Source: Rubrivivax sp.
GTDB taxonomy: Bacteria; Pseudomonadota; Gammaproteobacteria; Burkholderiales; Burkholderiaceae_C
Direction of reading: 5' to 3'
NCBI GenBank assembly: GCA_030653385.1
Contig: JAURZM010000079.1
Coordinates: 186,001 to 250,000 of the forward strand
DNA: 64,000 nt
This document shows, in pieces, positions 9,090 to 18,916 of the stretch (position 1 is its first letter; every line of letters starts with the position of its first letter). Position numbers and translations under genes: made by a program. The notes under the pieces were generated by a model, which searched no databases, had not been told where the DNA came from, and worked only from the letters and a program-made list of their open reading frames with translations.

Positions 9090-10512
9090 AGCGCCCCTGA
9101 GGGGCCAGCACACCGCGGCAGGCTTGCGCAGCCGGCACGGCGGCTTCATCGCCGCCGGCCCCGTGACCCTGGTGGCGCTGCTGCTGGTCGCCGCCCTGGT
9201 GCTGTGGCTGGGCTGGCGGGTGCTGCAGCCCACACCCGACAAGCGGCTGGTGATGGCCACCGGCCCCGAGCAAGGCGCCTACGACGACTTCGCCAAACGC
9301 TACCGGCCCTTTCTGCAGGCCCAGGGCATTGAGGTTGTGTTGCGCGCGACCCAGGGTTCCAGCGAGAACCTGGCGCTGCTGCGCAACCCGCGATCGGGTG
9401 TGCACGCGGCCTTTGTGCAGGGTGGCGCGGTGGCCGATGCCGCCGACGGTGCGGCCAACGACGCCGTGATGTCACTGGGCAGCATGGCGCTGGAGCCGCT
9501 GTGGCTCTTCTACCGCAGCGACCGCCTGAAGCGCCCGCAAAAGGGTGATGCGGCCCCACCCGACCGCCTGACCCAACTGGCCGGCTGGCGCATCGACGTC
9601 GGGCCCGAAGGGGGCGGAACGGCTGCGCTGTTCAAGCAGCTGTGGGCTGAACACGACCTGCCCTTGCAGGACCTGCAGCGCAGCAGCCAGGCCACCGTGC
9701 ACGGTGTGCTGGACCTGGTGCAGGGCAAGGTCGACGCGCTGGCCATCGTCTCGGCGGCTGACGCGCCGCTGGTGCAGTACCTGCTGCGCACCCCCGGCGT
9801 GCAGCTCTTCGACTTCGTGCAGGCCGAAGCCTACGCACGGCGCTTCGCCTTTTTGCATGCGCTGAAGCTGCCACGCGGTGTGGTCAACCTGGCCGCCGAC
9901 CTGCCACCCCAAGACGTGCAACTGGTGGGGGCCACCGCACAACTGGCCGCGCGCGAAGACCTGCACCCGGCGCTGGTGCAACTGCTGCTGCAGGCAGCGC
10001 GCCAGGCGCACGGCGAGGCCGGCTGGTTCCAGCGCAGCGGCGACTTCCCGCAACCCAGCGCCGACGTGCTGCCGCTGTCGCCCGAAGCCGAACGTTTCTA
10101 CCGCCAGGGCCCACCCTGGCTGCAGCGCCACCTGCCTTTCTGGCTGGCCAACTTCCTGGACCGCATGTGGATCGTGCTGCTGCCGCTGTTGGCGGCGCTG
10201 CTGCCGCTGTCGCGCATCGTGCCGCCGCTGGTCACGCTGCGCCTGCGCTCGCGTGTGTACCGCTGGTACGCGGACCTGCGGGCCATCGAAAAGTCGCTGG
10301 AAGCCCCGGGCGCCGACTTGCCTGAACTGCGCCGGCAGATCAACAGCCTGGACGCACAGACCGAACACATCGGCGTGCCGCTGTCCTTCACCAACGAGCT
10401 CTACGACCTGCGCGGCCACGTGCACATGGTGCGCAAACGCATCCAGCTGCGCCTGGCCGACACCAGCGCGCCTTCTGGCACGATCCAGCCCTCTGCGGAA
10501 AGCCCCCGATGA
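9061..10512 (+). CDS. TAXI family TRAP transporter solute-binding protein, membrane-anchored
   Basis: N-terminal TM; LVMATGPEQGAYDDFAKRYRPFLQAQGIEVVLRATQGSSENLALL; C-terminal TM and coiled segment. Start codon uncertain (TTG at 9061 or later). Confidence 0.75.
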   Translation: MPKSGLRPSEAPLRGQHTAAGLRSRHGGFIAAGPVTLVALLLVAALVLWLGWRVLQPTPDKRLVMATGPEQGAYDDFAKRYRPFLQAQGIEVVLRATQGSSENLALLRNPRSGVHAAFVQGGAVADAADGAANDAVMSLGSMALEPLWLFYRSDRLKRPQKGDAAPPDRLTQLAGWRIDVGPEGGGTAALFKQLWAEHDLPLQDLQRSSQATVHGVLDLVQGKVDALAIVSAADAPLVQYLLRTPGVQLFDFVQAEAYARRFAFLHALKLPRGVVNLAADLPPQDVQLVGATAQLAAREDLHPALVQLLLQAARQAHGEAGWFQRSGDFPQPSADVLPLSPEAERFYRQGPPWLQRHLPFWLANFLDRMWIVLLPLLAALLPLSRIVPPLVTLRLRSRVYRWYADLRAIEKSLEAPGADLPELRRQINSLDAQTEHIGVPLSFTNELYDLRGHVHMVRKRIQLRLADTSAPSGTIQPSAESPR

Positions 10513-11597
10513 CCGACACCGAAACCTTCTTCGCCCAAAGCTACGCCGAAGCACGCGGCAAGTTCCTGAAGGCCGCCGACAGCGCCGGCCTGAGCGTGCA
10601 GTCGCACCCGCACCCGCTGCTGGGGCGCGACGGCGAACCGCTGGCGATGGACGTGGTGCGTGACGGCCCGGCCGCGGCCCAAGGCCTGCTCATCGTCAGC
10701 AGCGCCTGCCATGGCGTCGAGGGCTACTGCGGGTCGGGCGTGCAGAACGCACTGCTGGCGGACAGCACTTTTCATGCGCAGGCGAAGGCCGCCGGCGTGG
10801 CGGTGCTGTACGTGCACGCGCTCAACCCCTACGGATTTTCCTGGTGGCGCCGCACGACCCATGAAAACGTCGACCTGAACCGCAACTGGCACAATTTCAG
10901 CCAACCGCTGCCGCACAACACGGCCTACGACGAGATCGCGCATGCGCTGGTGCCACCCACCTGGCCGCCCACGGCCGACAACGAAGCGGTGCTGGCCGCC
11001 TATGCCGCACAACATGGGCCGAAGGGCCTGCAGGCGGCCGTGACGGGTGGCCAGTACACACACCCGCAAGGCATCTTCTTCGGCGGCCACACCCCCACCT
11101 GGAGCCAGCAGACGCTGCGCCATGTGCTGCAGGAACACGGCAGCAAGTGCCAGCGACTGGGCTGGATCGACCTGCACACCGGCCTGGGGCCTAACGGCCA
11201 TGGTGAGCGCATCTTCGCCTGCAAGGACGACGCCGAAGCCTTGGCCCGCGCACGTGCCTGGTGGGGCAATGACGTCACGTCCATCTACGACGGTTCATCG
11301 GCCAGCGCCATGCTGTCGGGCCTGATGTGGACCGCCGTCTACCAGGAATGCAGCCAGGCCCAGTACACCGGCATCGCGATGGAGTACGGCACCGTGCCGG
11401 TGCCGGAAGTCATCGACTGCCTGCGCGCCGAGCAGTGGATGGAAAACCACCCCGAGGCCCCGGCCGATGCCCGCGCTGCGGTGAAGCAGCGTTTCCGCGA
11501 CGCCTTCTACACCGACACGGCGGCGTGGAAACAGCGCATCGTCGAACAAGGTGTCGAAGCGGCGAAGCAGGCCGTGCGCGGGCTTGCCGGCGCCTGA
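10509..11597 (+). CDS. DUF2817 / M14-like zinc carboxypeptidase family protein
   Basis: 362 aa; SSACHGVEGYCGSGVQ, NPYGFSWWRRTTHENVDLNRNW, DLHTGLGPNGHGE. Confidence 0.8.
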   Translation: MTDTETFFAQSYAEARGKFLKAADSAGLSVQSHPHPLLGRDGEPLAMDVVRDGPAAAQGLLIVSSACHGVEGYCGSGVQNALLADSTFHAQAKAAGVAVLYVHALNPYGFSWWRRTTHENVDLNRNWHNFSQPLPHNTAYDEIAHALVPPTWPPTADNEAVLAAYAAQHGPKGLQAAVTGGQYTHPQGIFFGGHTPTWSQQTLRHVLQEHGSKCQRLGWIDLHTGLGPNGHGERIFACKDDAEALARARAWWGNDVTSIYDGSSASAMLSGLMWTAVYQECSQAQYTGIAMEYGTVPVPEVIDCLRAEQWMENHPEAPADARAAVKQRFRDAFYTDTAAWKQRIVEQGVEAAKQAVRGLAGA

Positions 11598-11613
11598 AGG
11601 CCGCTGCAGTTGG

Positions 11614-13836
11614 CTAAGGCGTGCCGATGAACAGATAGGCGTTCACCGCCCCGCCGCTGCCACGCCCCAGCCCGACGTAGACCGACCCGATCGGCGTTTC
11701 GCCGCCCAGGTACAGCGCCGCCGAACCCAGCCAGCCGTTGCGTTTCTGCACCGCGTAAGGCACGCCCACTCGACCGGCTTCCAGCGCCAGGCCCAGCCGC
11801 ATGTCACCTCGCAGGCCCAGCGGCAGGCGGCCGATGATGTGCTCGGCGCGCACATGGCCGTAGGCCACGTCGTCGCCGATCAGCTGGCCCGGCGCAAAGG
11901 CCGTCAGGTTCAGGAAACCGCCCAGGCGGCCGGCTTCTGACAGCGGCAGGCTGCCCCTTGTCGACCCGGTCCAGGCCAGGCGCGTGGCCAGCACGGTCTG
12001 GTCGACCGAAGCGACGGCCCGCAGCTCGGTGAACAGGCGCTGGTAGTCGTGGTCGTTTGACCGGAACCAGGTGGCCTGTGCGGCCCAGCCGCTGCGCGGG
12101 AAGTACAAGCGGTCCAGGCGGTCCAGTTCCAGCGCCAGCAGCAAGCCGTGGCCATTGCGTTCGGGGAAGGCGCGGAACAGGTCCAGCCCGGTCTCGAGCT
12201 GGTTCTCGCCGTGCAGCACACGCCAACCGGCACGCACCTGGCCCAGGCGCGGCAGGTTCATGCCGGCGGTCAGGTCCAGGCGCTGGCGGATGGTGCGGTA
12301 CTCGGCCAGCCGCTGTTCGGCGAACCAGTAGTCCACACGCTCGCGGCGGTAGTCGGCGCGTGCATCGACAAACCAGAGCTGCGTGAATTCCAGCGGCTGG
12401 TAGAAGTCCACCGACACGCCGGTGCTGCTGCCCAGTTCGGCTGCCAGCAGCAGGTCGGCCCCCAGACGGTTGAGCCAGGTGCGCTGGTAACCGGCGCGCA
12501 GCAGGTAGCTGCTGCCCTGGCTGAGGTTGCTTTCCAGCTGCAAGCCCAGGCGCAGATAGTCGGGCCCCCAGCTCTTTTCCACCGGCAGCACGCGCAGCAC
12601 CTGGCGGCCGCCGATGCGCTGCACCGAGTAGTCCAGGCTCTGGTAGTAGCCGTCGCCAAAGGCGCGGTCGAGGTCGCGGGTGAGCGTGGCCACGTCGAAG
12701 GCGGTGCCCCGCTGCTGTTCGATCTGGCGGCGCAGCAGGGCGTCGTGCACACGCAGCAGGCCGGCAACCTGCACTTCGTCGATCTGCGGCACCGCGCTTT
12801 CTCGCACCGCCACCCGCTGCTGCCAGGCCTGCCAAGCCGTTTCGTCCACGGCCAGGGCCCGCAGCTGCGGCGCCAGCGCTTCGGCGGCCACGCGGCCCCG
12901 CTCGGCGGCCGCGCGGTGTTTGCCGAAGTCGCCCGCAGTGATGCCGTCGAGCTCGGGTTTGATGAGCACGTCTTGTGTGCCCAGCGAAGCCAGCGACTGC
13001 ACGACGTTCTGCTCGGTCAGCAAGGCCACCATCTGCGCGGTGATCGACAGCAGGCCGCTGATCGATTCCGCCGGCAGCGGCGGTGAACCGACGTTGACCG
13101 CAATCACCACCTGCGCACCGCAGCGTTCGCGCACCTCGCGCACCGGCAGGTTGTCCACCAGGCCGCCGTCCACCAGCTTGCGGCCGCGGTACTGCAGCGG
13201 CGCCAGCAGCGCCGGCACCGACATGCTGGCCCGCATGGCCTGCGTCAGGCTGCCGTCGCGGTAGACCACACGTTCGCCGCTGCCGATGTCGGTGGCGACG
13301 ATCGACACCGGCAGCGGCAGCAGCTCGATCTGCGGTTCACCCCGGTCTGCACGCACCAGCTGGTTGAAAAAGAGCTTGATCTTCTGCCCCAGCACCACAC
13401 CCGGTGGTGTGACCGCGCCCAGCGGCGTGAGGCCGGTTTCGCTGCCGGGCAGAAAACGCTGCGCCAGGCGCTTGTTGCGCAGGCTCAGGTCGGCATAGGC
13501 GCTGCTGTCCTGGAACATGTCGTCCCAGTCGGCCTTGTCGAGCTCGGTGCGCATCTGCTCGGGGCTCAGGCCTGCGGACCAGGCGCCGGCCACCAGCGCA
13601 CCCATGCTGGTGCCGGCCACGCAGTCCACCGGCACGCGCAGGCGCTCCAGCACCTCCAGCACGCCGATGTGCGCCGCACCGCGGGCACCACCACCGCCCA
13701 GCACCAGGCCGACCTTGGGGCGGGCCGTCGGTGACGCGGTGGGCGCCGCCTGCTGGGCCACGGCGGGTGCCGCCAACATCCAAAGGCACAACAGGCAGGT
13801 GGGCAAGGCAAGTCGGTGCATGCACCGATTCTGCAT
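11614..13836 (-). CDS. Patatin-like phospholipase with C-terminal outer-membrane beta-barrel (PlpD-type)
   Basis: 740 aa; GLVLGGGGARGAAHIGVLEVLE, GTSMG serine motif, DGGLVDNLPV; POTRA-like segment then barrel-like repeats. Confidence 0.85.
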   Translation of the reverse strand: MQNRCMHRLALPTCLLCLWMLAAPAVAQQAAPTASPTARPKVGLVLGGGGARGAAHIGVLEVLERLRVPVDCVAGTSMGALVAGAWSAGLSPEQMRTELDKADWDDMFQDSSAYADLSLRNKRLAQRFLPGSETGLTPLGAVTPPGVVLGQKIKLFFNQLVRADRGEPQIELLPLPVSIVATDIGSGERVVYRDGSLTQAMRASMSVPALLAPLQYRGRKLVDGGLVDNLPVREVRERCGAQVVIAVNVGSPPLPAESISGLLSITAQMVALLTEQNVVQSLASLGTQDVLIKPELDGITAGDFGKHRAAAERGRVAAEALAPQLRALAVDETAWQAWQQRVAVRESAVPQIDEVQVAGLLRVHDALLRRQIEQQRGTAFDVATLTRDLDRAFGDGYYQSLDYSVQRIGGRQVLRVLPVEKSWGPDYLRLGLQLESNLSQGSSYLLRAGYQRTWLNRLGADLLLAAELGSSTGVSVDFYQPLEFTQLWFVDARADYRRERVDYWFAEQRLAEYRTIRQRLDLTAGMNLPRLGQVRAGWRVLHGENQLETGLDLFRAFPERNGHGLLLALELDRLDRLYFPRSGWAAQATWFRSNDHDYQRLFTELRAVASVDQTVLATRLAWTGSTRGSLPLSEAGRLGGFLNLTAFAPGQLIGDDVAYGHVRAEHIIGRLPLGLRGDMRLGLALEAGRVGVPYAVQKRNGWLGSAALYLGGETPIGSVYVGLGRGSGGAVNAYLFIGTP

Positions 13837-13874
13837 AGGAACGCGCCAGTGAACGTGGCACCTATGATGGCCAC

Positions 13875-16800
13875 ATGGCAGACACGCAAGCGACCGAAGC
13901 CTTCATCCACCGCTGGTCCAAGGCATCGGGTTCCGAACGCGCGAACTGCCAGCTCTTTGTGGCCGAGCTGTGCGCGCTGCTCGACCTGCCCGGCCCCGAC
14001 CCCGCCAGCGAAGACACACGCGACAACGCCTACGTCTTCGAGCGCCGTGTCACCTTCGCCCATGGCGACGGCAGCCAGAGCAGTGGCTACATCGACTGCT
14101 ACCGCCGCGGTGCCTTCGTGCTGGAAGCCAAGAAGGTGAAAACCGGCAGAAGTGGCGAAGTGCTCACCAAGGGCTTCGACGACGCGCTGATGCGGGCCCG
14201 CAACCAGGCCGAGGCCTATGCCCGCGCCCTGCCCGCCGCCGAAGGCCGGCCGCCGTTTGTGTTGGTGGTAGACGTGGGCCACGTGATCGAGCTGTACGCC
14301 GAATTCACGCGCAGCGGCGCCACCTACACACCCTTCCCCGACGTGCGCAGCAACCGCCTGAGGCTGGCGGACCTGCGGGACGACGCCACGCTGGCCCGCC
14401 TGCGTCTGCTGTGGACCGACCCGATGGCGCTGGACCCGGCACGGGCCAGTGCCAAGGTCACGCGTGAAGTGGCGGCCAAGCTGGCCACGCTGGCACGCGA
14501 CCTGGAAGACGCCGGCCATGCCCCGCAGGCCGTGGCCGCCTTCCTGACCCGCTGCCTGTTCTGCATGTTTGCCGAAGACGTGGAACTGCTGCCCAAAAGC
14601 TCCGACGGGCGTGGCGCGATGGTTGGCGCCTTCGTCGGCCTGCTGCAACGCTGGCAAGCCGAGCCCGACACCTTGCGCCAGATGCTGCGTGTGCTGTGGA
14701 CCGACATGGACCGCGGGGGTTTCAGCGCCGCGCTGGCCCACCCGCTGCTGCGTTTCAACGGCAAGCTGTTCAAGGGCAGTGCTGCCGACGACTTTGTGCT
14801 GCCGCTGCAGCGCCGCCACATCGAAGGCCTGCTGGACGCCGCCACCAGCAACTGGCGCGAAGTGGAACCCGCCATCTTCGGCACCCTGCTTGAGCGTGCG
14901 CTGGACCGCGACGAACGCCACGCGCTGGGCGCCCACTACACACCGCGTGCCTACGTGGAAAGGCTGGTGTTGCCCACCGTGGTGGAGCCGCTGCGTGCCG
15001 ACTGGGCCGACGCCCAGGCCGCCGCGCTGGTGCTGGCCAAGGAAGCCGATGCCCTGGACGGCAAAAAACGCGACGACAAACTGGCCGAAGCCCGCGCGGA
15101 GATCAAGCGCTTCCACCACCGCCTGTGCACCACGCGCGTGCTGGACCCGGCTTGCGGCAGCGGCAACTTCCTGTACGTAACGCTGGAACACCTGAAGCGC
15201 CTGGAAGGTGAGGTTCACAAGCAGCTGGAAGCGATGGGCGAAACCCAGACCCGCCTGGGCTTCGAAGGTGAAACCGTCACGCCGCAGCAGCTGCTGGGCA
15301 TCGAAATCAACGAACGGGCCGCGGCGCTGGCCGAACTGGTGCTGTGGATCGGCTACCTGCAGTGGCACATCCGCACCTTCGGCAACACCAGCGTCGCCGA
15401 ACCGGTGATCCACGACTACGGCAACATCGAACACCGCGACGCGGTGCTGGCCTACGACGGCATGGAGCCGATGCGCGACGCGGCAGGGCAGTTGGTGCAG
15501 CGGTGGGACGGCAAGACCTTCAAGCGCCACCCGGTCACGGGCGAACAGGTGCCGGACGAGACCGCGCTGGTGCCGCAGTGGCGCTACCTGAACCCGCGGG
15601 CGGCGGTGTGGCCCGAGGCGGAGTTCATCGTGGGGAATCCGCCGTTCATTGGGAACAAGCGGATGCGGGATGCGTTGGGGGATGGGTACTCATTAGCACT
15701 TCGCGCTGTCTACTCCGACGTGCCGGAGAGCGGCGACTTCGTAATGTATTGGTGGGACCATGCGGCCGGTTTGGTGCGGAACGGGCGTGCGAGGCAGTTT
15801 GGGCTGATTACGACCAACAGCATCACGATGATTTTCAATCGCCGCGTGGTCGAGGCACACAAGCTGGCTACCCCACCGTTGCACCTCGCGTTTGCCGTGC
15901 CAGACCACCCTTGGGTTGACGGCTCGGGAGATGCGGCCGTCCGTATCGCCATGACCGTCGGTTCGCAAGCTACTGATGTCGGCAGCCTGCTCATCGCCAC
16001 AGACGAGCAGGACGCCGGCAACGGGGAAGTCGCGGTAAGTTTCAACGTGAAACTGGGCGTCATTCATTCTGACCTGAAGGTTGGCGCCAACGTGGCAGGC
16101 GTGACTCGACTCAGAGCCTCAGAAGGCATTTCCAATCGGGGAGTGATTCCGCACGGCAGCGCATTCGTTCTGACCCAGGAGCAGGCGATCGAGCTGGGAG
16201 TCGGAACCGTCCCAGGGATCAACAAGATCATTCGGCCATACAGAAACGGCCGAGACCTGACTGACCGCCCGCGTGGGGTGCTTGTCATAGACACCATCGG
16301 CCACACGGCTAGTAGTCTGCGAGACCAATTCCCAGCGATTTACCAGTGGTTGTTGGATCGCGCCAAACCAGAGCGTGACCTGGCACGTCGCGCGAGCATC
16401 CGAGAAAACTGGTGGTTGCATGCTTGGTCGCGAAGCAGCTTTCGGCCTGCGCTTAGCTCAGTTAGCAGGTACATTGCCACCGGTCAGGTTGCAAAGCATC
16501 GAATTTTTCAATGGCTGGATGCAAGCATCTTGCCCGACGACAAACTTATCGCCATCGCAAGCGGGGATGCGCTACATCATGGCGTGTTGTCCAGCCAAAT
16601 CCACGTTCGATGGGCAATCGCTTCGGGCGGTCATCTTGGCGTAGGCAACGACCCGGTCTACAGCAAATCCACCTGCTTCGAACCCTTCCCCTTCCCCAGC
16701 GACGACACCGGCCTAACCCCCGACCTGACCACCCGCATCCGCGCCCTGGCCGAACAGCTCGACGCCCACCGCAAAACCCAGCAGGCCGCTCACCCCGAGC

Positions 16801-17429
16801 TGACGCTCACCGGCATGTACAACGTGCTGGACAAGCTGCGCACCGGCGAAGTGCTCACCGCCAAGGACAAGTTGATCCACAGCCAGGGCCTGGTGTCGGT
16901 GCTGAAAAGCCTGCACGACGACCTGGACGCGGCCGTGCTGGCTGCCTACGGCTGGACAGACCTGCAAGCCGCCCTAGCCGACCTCAGCCAGCCCGAAGCC
17001 CGCGCCGCCGCGGTGGAAACGCTGCTCGAACGCCTGGTGGCGCTGAACGCCAAACGCGCCGCCGAAGAAGCCGCGGGCCACGTGCGCTGGCTGCGGCCCG
17101 ACTTCCAGCAACGTGGCGCCGGTGTGCAGGCGGGCATCGACGTGTCGCCCGGCACGCAGCCCGACACCGACACCGACGCTGCAGAAGCCGCAGCCCCCGC
17201 CCCCGCCGTGCCCAAACGCGCCTGGCCCAGCGGCCTGCCCGAACAGATCAAGGCCGTGGCCGACCTGTTGGCCAGCAGCCCCGGCGCACTGAGCCTGCCC
17301 GACATCGAAGCCCGCTTCACCGCCCGCGGCCGCTGGCGCGATCGCCTGCCCACCATCCTGGACACCCTGGAAGCCCTGGGCCGCGCGCGCCGCCCGCAGG
17401 CCCAGACGGCACGCTGGCAGGCAGCCTGA
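13875..17429 (+). CDS. MmeI-like (type IIL) single-chain restriction endonuclease/N6-adenine methyltransferase
   Basis: 1184 aa; N-terminal D-X9-EXK (DCYRRGAFVLEAK), SAM motif DPACGSGNFLYVTLEHLKRLE, catalytic NPPF, C-terminal SKSTCFEPFPFP typical of the family. Confidence 0.85.
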   Translation: MADTQATEAFIHRWSKASGSERANCQLFVAELCALLDLPGPDPASEDTRDNAYVFERRVTFAHGDGSQSSGYIDCYRRGAFVLEAKKVKTGRSGEVLTKGFDDALMRARNQAEAYARALPAAEGRPPFVLVVDVGHVIELYAEFTRSGATYTPFPDVRSNRLRLADLRDDATLARLRLLWTDPMALDPARASAKVTREVAAKLATLARDLEDAGHAPQAVAAFLTRCLFCMFAEDVELLPKSSDGRGAMVGAFVGLLQRWQAEPDTLRQMLRVLWTDMDRGGFSAALAHPLLRFNGKLFKGSAADDFVLPLQRRHIEGLLDAATSNWREVEPAIFGTLLERALDRDERHALGAHYTPRAYVERLVLPTVVEPLRADWADAQAAALVLAKEADALDGKKRDDKLAEARAEIKRFHHRLCTTRVLDPACGSGNFLYVTLEHLKRLEGEVHKQLEAMGETQTRLGFEGETVTPQQLLGIEINERAAALAELVLWIGYLQWHIRTFGNTSVAEPVIHDYGNIEHRDAVLAYDGMEPMRDAAGQLVQRWDGKTFKRHPVTGEQVPDETALVPQWRYLNPRAAVWPEAEFIVGNPPFIGNKRMRDALGDGYSLALRAVYSDVPESGDFVMYWWDHAAGLVRNGRARQFGLITTNSITMIFNRRVVEAHKLATPPLHLAFAVPDHPWVDGSGDAAVRIAMTVGSQATDVGSLLIATDEQDAGNGEVAVSFNVKLGVIHSDLKVGANVAGVTRLRASEGISNRGVIPHGSAFVLTQEQAIELGVGTVPGINKIIRPYRNGRDLTDRPRGVLVIDTIGHTASSLRDQFPAIYQWLLDRAKPERDLARRASIRENWWLHAWSRSSFRPALSSVSRYIATGQVAKHRIFQWLDASILPDDKLIAIASGDALHHGVLSSQIHVRWAIASGGHLGVGNDPVYSKSTCFEPFPFPSDDTGLTPDLTTRIRALAEQLDAHRKTQQAAHPELTLTGMYNVLDKLRTGEVLTAKDKLIHSQGLVSVLKSLHDDLDAAVLAAYGWTDLQAALADLSQPEARAAAVETLLERLVALNAKRAAEEAAGHVRWLRPDFQQRGAGVQAGIDVSPGTQPDTDTDAAEAAAPAPAVPKRAWPSGLPEQIKAVADLLASSPGALSLPDIEARFTARGRWRDRLPTILDTLEALGRARRPQAQTARWQAA

Positions 17430-17514
17430 TGGTGGCCGCGAGCGCCAGCCGCCGCCCGCCAGCACCGCAGTCTGGGGCGGCGAGCAGCACAGGATTCGGG
17501 GCCCGCGCGAAGCG

Positions 17515-17640
17515 CGTCGTCATCCGACTTGCCGCGGCTGTTTGAGCGCAACGACCGCAGGGAGTGAAGCGAGTTCCGCGGCTGGGCCCTGAATCCGAGC
17601 AGCGCAGCGAAGTCGGCGCAAAGCGCCGACCGCCACAGCC
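17515..17640. repeat. Extragenic GC-rich repeat element (partial)
   Basis: ccgacttgccgcggctgtttgagcgcaacgaccgcagggagtgaagcgagttccgcggctgggccctgaatccgagc: recognised as the start of a repeat common in Burkholderiales/Xanthomonadales intergenic regions. Confidence 0.45.
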
Positions 17641-17710
17641 GGCGGTGCTGCCGGGTGGCGGCTGGCGCGGAGGTGCGGTGGTGCAGCGGTGCAGCGGTGG
17701 GGGTCTGGTT

Positions 17711-17750
17711 ACCCTCACCCCAGCCCTCTCCCGCAGGCGGGAGAGGGAGC
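17711..17750. repeat. REP-like palindrome CCCTCTCCCGC-AG-GCGGGAGAGGG
   Basis: ccctcaccccagccctctcccgcaggcgggagagggag; 11-bp perfect inverted repeat, downstream of the AAA ATPase stop (minus strand). Confidence 0.6.
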
Positions 17751-17760
17751 AAGACAGGCG

Positions 17761-18768
17761 CTACTGCATGAACCCGATAGGCGCCCGTCTCGGGTTGCCA
17801 CCCGGCAGGTCGGCCAGTTCGACCGCATCACGCCCGGCCAGCCGCGCGTTGCCGAAGGCCGTCATCCAGGCACGCCGCATCTCGCGCGGGGCCATGCCCG
17901 ACAGGCGTTCGAGCACGGCTTCAGTGGGCACTTCTTCGAAACGTTCGCCCCAGCCGTGTTCGCTGCGCAGCCGCTGGTACAGGCGCAGTGCAATGGCCCG
18001 TGCCGCTGCGGCGTCGGGTGCTTCCACCTGGAACACGTTCATGCGATTCAGGATGGGTTCGGGGATGCAGCGTTCGTCGTTGGCCGTGGCCACCCAGATC
18101 AGCTGGCTGGCGTCGATGGCCACATCGGCAAACTCGTCGGTGAAGGTGCCGGCGGTGTCGTGTTCGAGCAGGCTGTACAGCGCACCCAGCGGGTCGTAGG
18201 CGTGTTCTGCACGCGCCTTGTCGATTTCGTCCACCACCATCACCGGGTTGGCGTAGTTGCCGTCCACCAGCGTCTCGAACACCTTGCCCGGCCTTGCGCC
18301 TTTCCACTGGCTGCTGGCACCCGACAGCACCCAGCCGGCGGTGAGGCTGCTCATGCTGATGAAACCCATGCCGGTGCCCAGCAGCTGCGCCACCTCACGC
18401 GCGAAGTGTGTTTTGCCGATGCCCGGCGGGCCCAGCAGCAGCATGGGCGTGATCTCCAGCGCGTCGCGGCTGTCCTGGCACAGCGCGAGTTGGCGCTTCA
18501 CGTCGTCCAGCACCTCGGCGAAGTTGGGCAGCTCTTCGTACAGGTGCTCCATCGCGGGCAGGCCGCCGGGTTTCACCTGGAAGCGCTCTGCACCCTTTTC
18601 GAGCATGCGCGTGTAGGTGGCGCGCAGGTTGTCATGGTCGCTGGCGGGCAGCTTGTCGAGCCGCTTTTCGACGTCGTCCAGGCGGTAGACGGAGCGCATT
18701 CGAGCGATCGGCAAGCTGCCGCTCAGGGCAGGAAGCGTGGCAGGAAGCAGGCTGCTGTCAGAACGCAT
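17761..18768 (-). CDS. AAA family ATPase (Lon/ClpX-like AAA core)
   Basis: Walker A LLGPPGIGKTHFAREVAQ, Walker B MVVDEIDKA; start placed at MRSDSSL. Confidence 0.8.
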   Translation of the reverse strand: MRSDSSLLPATLPALSGSLPIARMRSVYRLDDVEKRLDKLPASDHDNLRATYTRMLEKGAERFQVKPGGLPAMEHLYEELPNFAEVLDDVKRQLALCQDSRDALEITPMLLLGPPGIGKTHFAREVAQLLGTGMGFISMSSLTAGWVLSGASSQWKGARPGKVFETLVDGNYANPVMVVDEIDKARAEHAYDPLGALYSLLEHDTAGTFTDEFADVAIDASQLIWVATANDERCIPEPILNRMNVFQVEAPDAAAARAIALRLYQRLRSEHGWGERFEEVPTEAVLERLSGMAPREMRRAWMTAFGNARLAGRDAVELADLPGGNPRRAPIGFMQ

Positions 18769-18916
18769 GCGAGGACTCCTTGGCCGAAGGCTGGGCGGCA
18801 ACTTCAGTAGGTCACAAGAGTGCCACACCCCGCGCGCAGAACAAAGCCGTGGGGGCACCGCAATTCGGGGGAAGCAAGTGCAGGGCCGTGTTGCGCATCA
18901 CACGCCGTGTGTCGCA

